NCBI RefSeq assembly: GCF_021245985.1
Contig: NZ_JAJQXA010000011.1
Location: 1 to 64,000 of the forward strand
Direction of reading: 5' to 3'
DNA length: 64,000 nucleotides
Source: Flavobacterium soyae
GTDB lineage: Bacteria; Bacteroidota; Bacteroidia; Flavobacteriales; Flavobacteriaceae
In this document: positions 1-10,100 of the stretch, piece by piece
Layout of the letters: each line of letters starts with the position of its first letter
Position numbering within the stretch: position 1 is the first letter of the stretch
Program-made: the position numbers and the translations under genes
Notes under the pieces: model-generated
What the model saw: only the letters and a program-made list of their open reading frames with translations
Database searches by the model: none
Told to the model about the DNA's origin: nothing

Positions 1-627
1 ATGTAAAAGCATTTTTCAAATCTCACAAGCTTTTTCTAATCTTTTTTCTGAAAAATTTTTCAGTTTTGATTTTCATTTCTTGCCAGTGTTTCAGGGAACG
101 TCTTTCGCTGTTGCGGGTGCAAAAGTACACAACAATTCCAGTTACGCAAGCCTTTTCTCAAACTATTTTTAATCTTTTTTATAAACCGCTGGTTTTGCGT
201 TTTTTACAACGCAAAGTTTTTTTCATCGTTTTATCTCTATTGCGGTTTTTAGCCATTTTGCCCTGCTTGGTCCGGTTCTGCCGCGAAGGCAGTAAATCTC
301 GAAGTCTGGTTTTTTCGGGGTTCTTTTTAATCTCGCAGAGACGCAAAGACGAAGAGTTTTCTTTTTTTTCTTCGTTTTTTCTTCTGAGATTGTCTTTTCC
401 TTCGGGAATTTTATTCTGGAAACTCATGCCCCAGTCCCGATAGTAGTGGAAATCCTTTTATGTTGGAGTTCAAAATAAAAGATTGGAACGGATAGCGGGA
501 AATAGCTCCTTATTGAAAGTAAATTCCAAATTTTTTAAATTCCAAACTCAAAAGGGCTTCGACTTCGCTCAGCCGGACATTACTATATAGTATAGTATCG
601 TGAATTAAATTTTCTTTATACGTGACG

Positions 628-659
628 TAGACGCACTGCTGTGCGTCTCTACGGAAAAT
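628..659. repeat. Dispersed 32-bp hairpin repeat, copy 1
   Basis: The core is the perfect inverted repeat AGACGCAC-tgct-GTGCGTCT followed by ctacggaaaa. The same 31-32 bases recur at 29420-29451 and 29535-29566, about 29 kb away. It resembles a REP-type element: short, extragenic, with stem-loop potential. Confidence 0.85.
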
Positions 660-700
660 TGGGATTCAATTTATCTATACATATATATGTATAAAAAACA

Positions 701-731
701 AACCCGACAGGTTTTTTAAATCTGTCGGGTT
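701..731 (-). terminator. Terminator of the DUF4294 gene
   Basis: Perfect 10-bp stem aacccgacag / ctgtcgggtt around an 11-base loop. Read on the minus strand it is followed by a T-run, and it lies 31 bases after the stop codon of the minus-strand gene at 762-1445. Confidence 0.85.
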
Positions 732-761
732 CTTTGAATGAAATTTACACTCTTATATATA

Positions 762-1445
762 TTATTTTTTATTGAGTTCCTTGGCTTTTGTTTCCCAATG
801 TTCCATAAGGTTATTATAATTTACAGGGTTGGCTGGAGTTTGATTCAATAGACGTCCAGATTCAAATGCTCGTACCAGGATTGTTTCTATCAAATAATCT
901 TCGTTTACTTCGTAGGGTTTGTATTCAGTCTTTAAACTTATATCGAATAAATTGGCTGTTGTATTTGAAACGAAGGCTTTGAAACCACTTTTTAGGTTTT
1001 TGATTAACTCATAAGTTGTTTTTCCGGTTTGGCGATGCACTAGTTTTACAAGAATCTGCCCTTGTTTTCTGGAAAGCTTTTTAAGTCTGTCTTCGAATTC
1101 ATTATTAAGGTAGTCCTCTACAATCTTAAAATATTTCTTTTTTTCACGATTGGTTTTCAATCGCGCCATTCCATTATTAAGTGCTGTCAATCTATCTGCA
1201 GCCAGTCTTGCATACGGATACACTTTATAAACTCTGTTTTGCAGGATCTGAAACTGCTTCATTTCCTCGGCACTCATCTTTTCTCCTTTCGAAATGATTA
1301 TCTCAGGGAGCTGAATTGTATCACTCAAAATAGAGTCTTGCTCGGTTAATATATAACCCATTTCCTGATTTTCTTTTGGAGTAACCTGGGCTTGACTTGT
1401 AAATGCAATCAATACTAAAAACAAAATACTATAGGTAAATCTCAT
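762..1445 (-). CDS. DUF4294 family secreted protein
   Basis: A 227-residue protein with a cleavable signal peptide (hydrophobic residues 5-17, cleavage probably after SQA), so it is exported to the periplasm. The body, with the segment YKVYPYARLAADRL and a Lys/Arg-rich helical middle, matches DUF4294 as I know it, a family of unknown function common in Flavobacteriia. It is divergently transcribed from the M42 peptidase gene at 1527, and the two -7 promoter boxes abut in the 81-bp gap. A strong terminator follows. No catalytic motif is evident, so no function is proposed. Confidence 0.8.
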   Translation of the reverse strand: MRFTYSILFLVLIAFTSQAQVTPKENQEMGYILTEQDSILSDTIQLPEIIISKGEKMSAEEMKQFQILQNRVYKVYPYARLAADRLTALNNGMARLKTNREKKKYFKIVEDYLNNEFEDRLKKLSRKQGQILVKLVHRQTGKTTYELIKNLKSGFKAFVSNTTANLFDISLKTEYKPYEVNEDYLIETILVRAFESGRLLNQTPANPVNYNNLMEHWETKAKELNKK

Positions 1446-1495
1446 GGAGTCTTAATTTAAATGTAAAATTATATATTTATACACAACTCTAATAC

Positions 1496-1503
1496 CAAAT
1501 TTA
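1496..1503 (-). promoter_or_regulatory. -7 box of the DUF4294 gene
   Basis: CAAATTTA on the plus strand reads TAAATTTG on the minus strand, a perfect match to the Bacteroidota -7 consensus TAnnTTTG. It lies about 50 bases before the minus-strand start codon at 1445. It abuts a one-mismatch box for the divergent gene (TAAATTAG, 1504-1511). Confidence 0.6.
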
Positions 1504-1526
1504 TAAATTAGCGCAAAAATATTTTT

Positions 1527-2615
1527 ATGAGTACAAAATCTATCTTAAATGATACTTCTGTTGCTTTCCTGGAAAGCTATCTAAATAACGCTTCGCCGAC
1601 TGGTTACGAAAGTGAAGGGCAAAAATTATGGATGAATTATTTAAAACCTTATGTTGATACTTTTATTACTGATACATATGGCACGGCTGTGGGAGTTATT
1701 AATCCAGAGGCTCCTTTTAAGGTTGTAATTGAAGGGCATGCTGATGAAATTTCATGGTATGTAAATTATATTACGGATGATGGTTTATTATATGTAATAA
1801 GAAATGGTGGTTCTGATCACCAGATTGCTCCTTCTAAAAGGGTTAATATTCATACTAAAAAAGGAATTGTAAAAGGTGTTTTTGGATGGCCGGCAATTCA
1901 TACCCGTTTGCGTGATAAAGAAGAAATTCCGAAACTAAGCAATATTTTTATTGATTTGGGATGCGAAACTAAAGAGCAGGTTGAAGCAATGGGTGTTCAT
2001 GTGGGTTGTGTGATTACTTATCCTGATGAATTTATGATTTTGAATGAAAACAAATTTGTATGCCGCGCAATTGATAACAGAATGGGGGGTTTTATGATTG
2101 CTGAAGTTGCTCGTTTATTGCATGAAAATAAAAAGAAACTTCCTTTTGGATTATATATTGTAAACTCGGTTCAGGAAGAAATTGGTCTTCGTGGTGCTGA
2201 AATGATTGCACATACGATTAAACCAAACGTTGCAATTGTGACTGATGTTTGTCACGATACCACTACTCCAATGATTGATAAAAAGGTTGAAGGTGATTTA
2301 AAAATGGGAAAAGGTCCTGTTATTGCATATTCTCCGGCAATTCAAAATAAACTTCGCGATTTAATTGTAAATACTGCCGAAGAAAATAAAATTCCGTTTC
2401 AGCGTCATGCAACATCGAGAGCAACGGGAACTGATACTGATGCTTTTGCTTACAGCAATGGCGGTGTGGCATCGGCTTTGATTTCTCTTCCGTTGCGTTA
2501 TATGCATACAACGGTTGAAATGGTTCACAAAGAAGATGTAGAAAATGTGATTCAGCTGATTTATGAATCGCTTTTGAAAATAGAAAACAATCAGAGTTTT
2601 TCTTATTTCCAATAA
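1527..2615 (+). CDS. M42 family metallopeptidase (glutamyl aminopeptidase/FrvX-like)
   Basis: A 362-residue cytosolic aminopeptidase of the usual length for M42 enzymes, which are dinuclear-metal peptidases forming tetrahedral dodecamers that trim peptides. Visible motifs are EGHADEISW near residue 73 (metal-binding His and Asp), NRMGG near 182 (metal Asp just before), QEEIGLRGAEM near 218 (catalytic Glu and metal Glu) and VTDVCHD near 241. There is no signal peptide. It is transcribed alone, diverging from the DUF4294 gene, and ends at a hairpin at 2631-2662 before the two-component genes. Confidence 0.9.
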   Translation: MSTKSILNDTSVAFLESYLNNASPTGYESEGQKLWMNYLKPYVDTFITDTYGTAVGVINPEAPFKVVIEGHADEISWYVNYITDDGLLYVIRNGGSDHQIAPSKRVNIHTKKGIVKGVFGWPAIHTRLRDKEEIPKLSNIFIDLGCETKEQVEAMGVHVGCVITYPDEFMILNENKFVCRAIDNRMGGFMIAEVARLLHENKKKLPFGLYIVNSVQEEIGLRGAEMIAHTIKPNVAIVTDVCHDTTTPMIDKKVEGDLKMGKGPVIAYSPAIQNKLRDLIVNTAEENKIPFQRHATSRATGTDTDAFAYSNGGVASALISLPLRYMHTTVEMVHKEDVENVIQLIYESLLKIENNQSFSYFQ

Positions 2616-2630
2616 TATTTTTAGAAACAT

Positions 2631-2662
2631 AAATTCGGCTGTTAAAATAAACAGCCGAATTT
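2631..2662 (+). terminator. Hairpin between peptidase and response-regulator genes
   Basis: Perfect 13-bp stem aaattcggctgtt / aacagccgaattt with a 6-base loop, 16 bases after the peptidase stop codon. The T-run is weak, so termination may be partial. Confidence 0.7.
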
Positions 2663-2677
2663 ATAAACAAACAAAGC

Positions 2678-3358
2678 ATGAAAATTTTACTACTCGAAGA
2701 TGATTTTACTTTATCCAAAGAAATCTCCGCATTCTTTACTATTAAAGAATTCGAGTGTATACCTTATTATGATGGTTCTTTATTATTAAAAAAATATTTT
2801 CCTTACGAGTATGATTTAATCATTCTCGATATTAATGTTCCCGGAACAAACGGCATTGATGTTTGCAAAGGAATTAGAGAGGTTGATAAAAAGACTCCTA
2901 TTATAATGTTGACGGCTTTTAGCGAAATTGAAGATAAACTCGCTTCTTTTGATAATGGCGCCGATGATTATTTGGTTAAGCCTTTTCATTTTGACGAATT
3001 ATACGCTAGAATTTTATCTTTATTAAGGAGAAAGGAAATTCCGCAGCAAACAGAAAAGAAAATCATTATTGAAGATTTAGAAATTCTGGAAGAGGAAATG
3101 AAGGTTTTTCGTTCTGGTGAAGAAATTAAGCTTACTCCAAAAGAGTTTAAACTGATTTTAATTTTGGCTCATGCCAAAGGAAAAGTTTTGTCAAAACAAT
3201 TTATTGCTGATAAACTTTGGGATTATCATATCGAAACGAATCAAAATACGATTGAAGTTTATATTAATTTCCTTCGAAAAAAAATTGATAAAGATCACGA
3301 GATAAAACTTATCCGTACCAAAATTGGCTACGGATATTATTTAAGCAACGAAGAATGA
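2678..3358 (+). CDS. OmpR/PhoB-type response regulator
   Basis: A 226-residue DNA-binding regulator. The receiver domain (about 1-118) carries the acidic pair ED at 7-8, the phospho-acceptor Asp51 in LDINVPG and Lys101 in LVKPFHF. The C-terminal winged helix (about 128-224) has the OmpR-type signature LTPKEFKLI and an IRTKIGYGYYL hairpin. Its stop codon overlaps the start of the kinase gene by four bases (ATGA), so the pair is translationally coupled. The metal-efflux operon downstream on the same strand is the likely target, as in CusRS or CzcRS systems. Confidence 0.93.
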   Translation: MKILLLEDDFTLSKEISAFFTIKEFECIPYYDGSLLLKKYFPYEYDLIILDINVPGTNGIDVCKGIREVDKKTPIIMLTAFSEIEDKLASFDNGADDYLVKPFHFDELYARILSLLRRKEIPQQTEKKIIIEDLEILEEEMKVFRSGEEIKLTPKEFKLILILAHAKGKVLSKQFIADKLWDYHIETNQNTIEVYINFLRKKIDKDHEIKLIRTKIGYGYYLSNEE

Positions 3359-4716
3359 CTTTAAAAAACAGAATATCACTTTTAGTAAGTTTACTGTTTA
3401 CAATCCTTTTTGGGTTAGCTTCTACGGTGATTTTTGTTTTGTATTCTAATTTTAGAAAAGAAGAATTTCGGGATCGTTTAGAGATTAAAGCACTTTCGAA
3501 CATTAAACTTTTAGTTAATGTAAAAGAAGTTGATGATCAGCTTTTGAAAATTATCGATCAAAACTCAATCAATAAGTTATATGACGAAAAGACTTTGGTT
3601 TTTGATTCTCATTTTAAACTTATTTACAGCAGTATTGACGATGCTAAAATAAACTGGTCTGTTGAGGATTTAAAATATCTAAAAAAACATAAAACCTTTT
3701 TTAAACAGCAAGGTGATTATGAAGTTTATGGTGTTTTTTATGATACGAAGGATAAAGATTTTTATGCTTTAATTTCGGCTACGGATGATTACGGAAAGAG
3801 AAAACTACTTTTTTTGAGATATACTCTCATTATATCTTATATTCTATTTACATGTATCTGCTGGGTTTTAACTTCATTTATGGTTAAAAAAGCCATGAAT
3901 CCGCTGAGTTTATTTCATCAGAAAATAAAGAATATCAACGAAAATAATCTTGATACTCGTATTGCTTCAAAAAGTAATAAAGATGAAATTGATTTGATTG
4001 CCAATGAATTTAATTTCATGATGGATCGAATTGAGGTTTCCTATCAAAAGCAAAAAGAATTTACAGCTCATGCATCGCACGAACTTAGAACGCCTCTTTC
4101 GAGAATTACCGCTCAAATAGAAAATACAGTTGCTGATCCTGCAACATCTGCAAAAGGAAAATCTTTCTTAACTACTATTTTATCTGATGTAAATCATTTA
4201 ACGGAATTGATTAGTTCTTTATTGATATTGTCAAAAATTGATAACAATAAAAATAACGAGGACAATGAAGTTCATAGAATGGATGAAATTCTATTCTCTG
4301 CTATTGAAAATTTAAAGAAAAGCTTTCCTGATTTTGTCATTTTATTTGAAATTGAAGAAAGCGACAATTTAGATACGGCATTAGAAATTAAAGGAAATAA
4401 AAACCTTTTGGAGATTGCTTTAATTAATGTTTTAAAAAATGCTTGCGTTTACTCAGATAATAAACAGGCTTTAGTAAAAATAAGCACTCAGGAAAATCAT
4501 TTGGTTATTTCAGTTTTAAATACCGGAAAAACTTTAAGTGAAACGGAACAAAAAAATCTTTTTCAGCCTTTTATGCGCGGAAAAAATTCTAAAGGAACAT
4601 CTGGTTTTGGTCTTGGTTTACGTATTGTAAACCGTATTTTAACGCTGCACAAATCTTATATAACTTACAGTATACCAAACAGTAAAGAAAATTTATTCCA
4701 ATTATTCTTTCATTAA
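3355..4716 (+). CDS. Sensor histidine kinase
   Basis: A 453-residue inner-membrane kinase with an N-terminal membrane segment (about 8-30), a periplasmic sensor region of roughly 120 residues, a second membrane segment (about 156-176) and a HAMP-like linker. The phospho-acceptor is His242 in SHELRTPLSR. The ATPase domain shows the N-box NVLKNACVYS and the G-box SGFGLGLRIVNRI. It should phosphorylate the regulator encoded just upstream. The periplasmic domain and the neighbouring CzcCBA-like genes suggest sensing of periplasmic metal, but I see no clear metal-binding cluster, so the signal is inferred. Confidence 0.92.
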   Translation: MTLKNRISLLVSLLFTILFGLASTVIFVLYSNFRKEEFRDRLEIKALSNIKLLVNVKEVDDQLLKIIDQNSINKLYDEKTLVFDSHFKLIYSSIDDAKINWSVEDLKYLKKHKTFFKQQGDYEVYGVFYDTKDKDFYALISATDDYGKRKLLFLRYTLIISYILFTCICWVLTSFMVKKAMNPLSLFHQKIKNINENNLDTRIASKSNKDEIDLIANEFNFMMDRIEVSYQKQKEFTAHASHELRTPLSRITAQIENTVADPATSAKGKSFLTTILSDVNHLTELISSLLILSKIDNNKNNEDNEVHRMDEILFSAIENLKKSFPDFVILFEIEESDNLDTALEIKGNKNLLEIALINVLKNACVYSDNKQALVKISTQENHLVISVLNTGKTLSETEQKNLFQPFMRGKNSKGTSGFGLGLRIVNRILTLHKSYITYSIPNSKENLFQLFFH

Positions 4717-4803
4717 TATTTTATTTTAAGCTAATTTTAAGGTAGATTTTAAGCACTCTTAAAGTCTGGCGATAGCATATTTGTACAAAATAAAATAGAT
4801 ACA

Positions 4804-6051
4804 ATGAGAAAACTATATGCATTATTACTACTTGTACTCTTTAATCAGGTAGTCATGGCTCAAAAAACAATCACACTTCAGGATTGTGAGAGTCAGTTTC
4901 TTAAAAATAATCTTTTTTTGTTAGCATCTCATTATAATATCGATGCCGCAAAAGCAATGACCATTCAAGCCCGAATATGGGACAATCCAACAATTACTGC
5001 AGAATTAAATGCCTACAATCCTGAAAGGGATAAATTCTTTGATATTGGGAAAGAAGGACAAAAGGTATTTGGTATCGAGCAGTTAATTTATTTAGGCGGA
5101 AAAAAACGCAATGAAGTTAAACTGGCACAGACTAATGAACAATTAGCAGAGCTTCAGTTTAATGATTTGCTTCGAACATTAAAACTGCAATTACGCCAGA
5201 GTTTTTACACGGTTTATTACAACACTAAAAGTCTTGAAATAACAGATAAACAGCTTGTTCATATTGAAGACTTAATCAACTCCTACTCTATTCAGGCTCA
5301 AAAAGGAAATATTCCTTTGCGAGATGTTGTTCGTTTACAATCTCTGTATTTAAATTTTAAAAATGAAAGAATGGAAGTTGTTAATAGCAGCATTGAAGAG
5401 CAGGCAAATTTAAAATTGTTATTGAATTCGACTGAAACGATAATTCCGGATATTTCTAAAGACGATTTTAATAAATACTTAAAAGTTATTCCGTTTGATT
5501 TAAAATCTCTTGAATACGAAGCGATTGCCAATCGTCCTGATTATTTAGCTAAACAAAAAGAAATTGAAGCAAATGAATTGAATGTTAAATGGCAAAAATC
5601 TCTTTCAGTTCCTGATCTTACATTAGGTGCAAACTATGATCAAAGAGGCGGCGCATTTAACAAAGAAGCTAATGTTACTATTGGAATTCCGCTGCCGCTT
5701 TGGAACAAAAATAAAGGAAATATTAAAAATGCTCAGGTCGTCTTAGCTCAATCAAAAGTAGAAAAACAAAATTTTGAACTTCAACTGGAAACTGAAATTA
5801 CATCGGCATGGAATAAATGGGACGAATCCCGTAAAAACTATGCGGTTATTAAACCTACTGTAAACTCAGATTTTGAAGCTGTTTACAATGGAATCTTAAC
5901 CAATTTTCAAAAGCGAAATATCAGCTTATTAGAATTTACAGATTTTATGGAAAGTTATAATCAGGCTAATATTCAGCTAAATGAATTGAAGAAAAAACTG
6001 GCTCTATCTGGTGAAGAATTTAATACTACCATCAACAAGGATTTATTTTAA
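4804..6051 (+). CDS. TolC-family outer-membrane efflux protein (CzcC/CusC-like)
   Basis: A 415-residue protein with a signal peptide (about 1-19, ending VMAQ) and the helical repeat pattern of outer-membrane efflux factors, for example the QLIYLGGKKRNEVKLA segment and the related IPLPLWNKNKGNI in the second half. It forms the outer-membrane duct of a tripartite RND pump. It is the first gene of a three-gene operon with the adaptor (12-bp gap) and the RND pump. A near-consensus -7 box, CATATTTG at 4776-4783, lies upstream. Confidence 0.9.
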   Translation: MRKLYALLLLVLFNQVVMAQKTITLQDCESQFLKNNLFLLASHYNIDAAKAMTIQARIWDNPTITAELNAYNPERDKFFDIGKEGQKVFGIEQLIYLGGKKRNEVKLAQTNEQLAELQFNDLLRTLKLQLRQSFYTVYYNTKSLEITDKQLVHIEDLINSYSIQAQKGNIPLRDVVRLQSLYLNFKNERMEVVNSSIEEQANLKLLLNSTETIIPDISKDDFNKYLKVIPFDLKSLEYEAIANRPDYLAKQKEIEANELNVKWQKSLSVPDLTLGANYDQRGGAFNKEANVTIGIPLPLWNKNKGNIKNAQVVLAQSKVEKQNFELQLETEITSAWNKWDESRKNYAVIKPTVNSDFEAVYNGILTNFQKRNISLLEFTDFMESYNQANIQLNELKKKLALSGEEFNTTINKDLF

Positions 6052-6063
6052 AATTAAATAATA

Positions 6064-7149
6064 ATGAAACATACACTAATTATAGGAATTGCAATTGTAA
6101 GCTTATCGCTTACCAGCTGTAAAAAGGAAGTAGAAAATCCTCAAACTAATACTTCTTTCGCCTTAAGCGATAGTATGCTAAAAACTACAAGTACAGCAAC
6201 TGCAGAAAAACAAACTGTAAAAAACGAATTGAATTTTTACGGAAAAATCACAGCCGACAATAATAAATTAATTGACGTTTATCCGCTTGTTGGTGGAAAT
6301 GTGGTTAAAGTAAATGTTGAACTTGGAGATTATGTAAAAAAAGGACAAGTTTTAGCAACGATAAAAAGTACCGATGTTGCTGATTTCGAAAAACAGTCTA
6401 TCGATGCTAAAAGTGATTTACTGGTTGCAAAAAATAACTTAAAAGTGGCAACAGAATTATTTGATGGGAAATTAAATTCTGAAAGTGATGTGCTGCAGGC
6501 AAAAGCTGAAGTAAATAAAGCCCAGTCTCAATTGAGTAAAATTCAGGAAACTTATAAAATCTATAATATTAAAGCGGGTTCTATTTATGAAGTAACAGCA
6601 CCAATCAGCGGGTTTATTATTCAAAAAAGTATCAATCAGGATATGCTTTTACGTTCTGACCGTTCTGAAAATATTTTTGATATAGCTGAAATCAGTGAAG
6701 TTTGGGCTATGGCCAATATTAATGAAATCGACATTAATAAAATTAAACTGGGAATTGATGCCAATGTAACAACCTTAAGTTATCCTGATAAAGTTTTTAA
6801 AGGAAAAGTAGATAAAATTTTCAATGTAATTGATCCTGAAACCAAAGCTATGCAGGCGCGTATTAAACTTCAAAACCCTGGTTTTTTATTGAAACCTGAT
6901 ATGAATGCGAATATTAAATTATCATATAACGAAAATCAAACAATGATTGCAATTCCAAGCAATGCGATTGTTTTTGATAAAAATAAAAATTTTGTTATGA
7001 TTTTTAAAGATCGTCATAATATCGAAACAAGACAGGTTGAAGTTTACAGAGTTGTTGGCGACACGACTTATATTTCAAGCGGTTTAAAGGAAAATGAAAA
7101 AGTCATTACTAATAATCAATTATTTATTTATCGCGCTTTAAACGATTAA
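6064..7149 (+). CDS. Periplasmic adaptor lipoprotein of an RND pump (CzcB-like)
   Basis: A 361-residue membrane-fusion protein with a lipoprotein signal and lipobox LTSC at residues 16-19, so it is anchored by an acylated Cys. It has a biotinyl-lipoyl-like half-motif (VELGDYVKKGQVLATI), a coiled-coil hairpin (about 110-160), the second lipoyl half (VTAPISGFII) and a beta-barrel. It joins the TolC-type duct to the RND pump encoded 3 bp downstream. The HlyD/CzcB-type fold is clear; the metal is inferred from the pump. Confidence 0.9.
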   Translation: MKHTLIIGIAIVSLSLTSCKKEVENPQTNTSFALSDSMLKTTSTATAEKQTVKNELNFYGKITADNNKLIDVYPLVGGNVVKVNVELGDYVKKGQVLATIKSTDVADFEKQSIDAKSDLLVAKNNLKVATELFDGKLNSESDVLQAKAEVNKAQSQLSKIQETYKIYNIKAGSIYEVTAPISGFIIQKSINQDMLLRSDRSENIFDIAEISEVWAMANINEIDINKIKLGIDANVTTLSYPDKVFKGKVDKIFNVIDPETKAMQARIKLQNPGFLLKPDMNANIKLSYNENQTMIAIPSNAIVFDKNKNFVMIFKDRHNIETRQVEVYRVVGDTTYISSGLKENEKVITNNQLFIYRALND

Positions 7150-7152
7150 GAC

Positions 7153-10100
7153 ATGAACAAATTCATACGAAATATAATTGCTTTTTCGCTTAAGAATAAA
7201 GCATTTACCTTTTTTTGGGTTGGAATATTGGCGGTTGCCGGATTTATTTCCTTCAAAAATATGCCTATTGATGCTTTTCCCGATGTAACGAATACTCAAA
7301 TTATCATCATTACGCAATGGAATGGTAAAAGCGCCGAAGAAGTAGAACGTTTTGTTACTACTCCTATCGAGATCTCAATGAACTCGGTGCAGAAAAAAAC
7401 AAGTGTTAGGAGTATTACCATGTTTGGTTTATCAGTTATCAAAATTATTTTTGATGATGGTGTTGATGATACTTTTGCTCGCTTTCAGGTAAACAATTTA
7501 CTTAAAAATGTAACACTTCCAGATGATGTTGAACCAGACGTTCAACCGCCTTATGGACCAACTGGTGAAATTTTCAGGTATATTGTAAAAAGTAATAGCC
7601 GCGACAGCCGCGAATTGCTGACTTACCAAAACTGGGTTATCGACAAACAATTACGTGCAGTTCCGGGAGTTGCTGATTTGAACGTTTTTGGAGGACAAAC
7701 AAAAACTTATGAAGTTGGTGTTGATCCGGTAAAATTGGCTAAATACAATATTACGCCGCTTCAGGTTTATAATGCTATTGATGCCGGAAACTTAAATGTT
7801 GGGGGTGATATTATTGAAAAAAACGGACAGGCATTTGTAGTTCGAGGTGTTGGACTTCTTAAGTCGATTCAGGATATTGAAAATATTATTGTAGATGACG
7901 CTGGAGGAAATCCAATTTTGGTAAAAAATGTAGCTTCTGTTTATGAAAGCTCGATGCCAAGAGTCGGGCAAACCGGAATTGGTAAAAATGATGATGCCGT
8001 TGAAGGGATTGTTGTAATGCGTAAAGGAGAAAATGCGCAAGAAACTTTAGCCTTGATTAAAGATAAAATAAAGGATTTGAATGATAATGTTCTTCCGAAG
8101 GATATTAAAATTGAAACTTTTTATGATCGTGATAACTTAATGAATTTCACTACCGAAACGGTAATGCATAATTTATTTGAAGGTATTATTCTGGTTACGT
8201 GCGTTGTGTTTCTTTTCATGGCCGACTGGAGAACTACTTTTACGGTTTCTATCGTAATTCCGCTTTCTTTATTATTTGCCTTTTTATGTTTGAAAATGAT
8301 GGGAATGAGCGCCAACTTACTGAGTTTAGGTGCGGTCGATTTCGGGATTATCATTGATGGTGCGGTTGTAATGGTCGAAGGATTATTTGTTGTACTCGAT
8401 CACCGAGCGCATCAATTAGGAATGAAAGCTTATAATAAAATTGCAAAAGGAAGCATTATTAAGAAAACAGGAACAGAAATGGGTAAAGCCATCTTTTTCT
8501 CTAAATTAATTATTATTACCGCTTTACTACCCATATTTTCATTCCAGAAAGTAGAAGGAAAAATGTTCTCTCCCCTTGCCTATACGTTAGGTTTTGCCTT
8601 AATGGGAGCATTACTTTTTACCTTGACTTTGGTTCCGGTTTTATCTCATATTTTATTGAATAAAAATGTAAAAGAAAAAAATAATCCGTTTGTAAACTTT
8701 TGGGACAGAAATGTGGCAAAAGGTTTTGCCTGGACATTTAAGCATAAAGTAAAAACTTTAGTTATTTCATTAAGTGTGATTGCTGCTACTTTTTTCTCTG
8801 CAACTTTTTTAGGAACAGAGTTTTTACCTCAGTTAAATGAAGGTGCATTATGGGTAACGGCTGAATTACCGATGAGTACTTCGTTGCCGGAAAGTGTGAA
8901 AACTGCGGCAATGATTAGAAAAGATCTGGAAAGTTTTCCTGAAGTTAAAAATGTGCTTTCGCAAACCGGACGAAGTAATGACGGAACAGATCCAAATGGA
9001 TTTGGATTTATTCAGCTTCAGGTTGATTTGAAACCAAAATCAGAATGGACACGAAAAATCAGTATGGATGAATTAATTAATGAAATGGATAACAAACTGA
9101 AAGTTCATCAAGGAATTACGTATAATTATTCTCAGCCTGTAATTGATAACGTTGCCGAGTCTGTGGCTGGTTTTAAAGCTTCAAATGCGGTTAAGATTTA
9201 TGGTGATGATTTAGATAAATTAGATGAATTGTCCAATCAGGTTCTGGAAAAAATTAAAAATATTCCCGGTATCAAAGATGTCGGAATTCTTAGAAATGTC
9301 GGGCAGCCGGAAATTAGTGTAATTCTGGATCGAGAAAAAATGGCTGCTTACGGCGTAACATTAAGCGATGCACAGGCAGTTTTAGAGTTGGCTTTTGGAG
9401 GAAAAACAGCAACACAAAAATATGAGGATGAAAAGAAATTTGATGTTCGAGTTCGTTTTTCTAAAGAATATCGTAAAGATGAAGAAGATTTAGCCGAGTT
9501 AAAAGTACCAACCATAAGCGGTGCAAAAATTCCATTGAAAGAAATCTGCGACATTAAAACGATAACTGGTCCTGCATTTATTTACAGAGATAATACAAAA
9601 CGTTTTATTGGAGTAAAATTCTCTGTTCGTGACCGAGATTTAGGAAGTACCATTGCCGAAGCACAATCTAAAGTGGCAGAAGTAAAAATGCCGCCAGGAT
9701 ATACAACAGGCTGGACTGGAGAATTTGAAAATCAGGTTCGTGCAAGTGCGCGTTTAGCTCAGGTTGTACCAATCAGTTTAATTGGAATATTTGTGCTTTT
9801 GTTTATTTTGTTTGGAAATATCAAAGATTCGCTGTTAGTTTTAACTAATGTTCCGTTTGCTGTAATTGGAGGAATTATTGCTTTGCACTTAACCGGAATG
9901 AATTTCGGAATTTCGGCAGGAGTTGGATTTATTGCTTTACTGGGAATTTGTATTCAGAATGGTGTAATTCTGATATCAGAATTTCATCATAATCTCAAGG
10001 CAAAATTCTCACTTGAAGAATCCATTTTTATGGGCGTAAAAGCCAGAACAAGAGCCGTAGTTATGACTGCGCTTATGGCTTCGATAGGTTTAATGCCAGC

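Larger units (their letters stand above)
1..761. other. Left-edge intergenic region without a convincing gene
   Basis: About 760 bases with no credible gene. The open frames on both strands overlap each other, are rich in Arg, Lys, Phe and Ser, and show no domain. The stretch is low-complexity, with T-runs and phrases like cgcagagacgcaaag, and looks like decayed or dispersed non-coding repeat DNA. At its right side are a copy of a short hairpin repeat (628-659) and a terminator hairpin (701-731) belonging to the minus-strand gene that ends at 762. Confidence 0.6.

Noticed and set aside
66..443. Plus-strand open frame of 125 codons at the left edge
   Set aside because: It overlaps a minus-strand frame, has Phe/Leu/Arg/Ser-rich low-complexity translation, no domain and no promoter or ribosome-binding site.
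2320..2718. Antisense frames over the M42 peptidase end
   Set aside because: They lie opposite a well-supported coding sequence and across a terminator, with no family resemblance.
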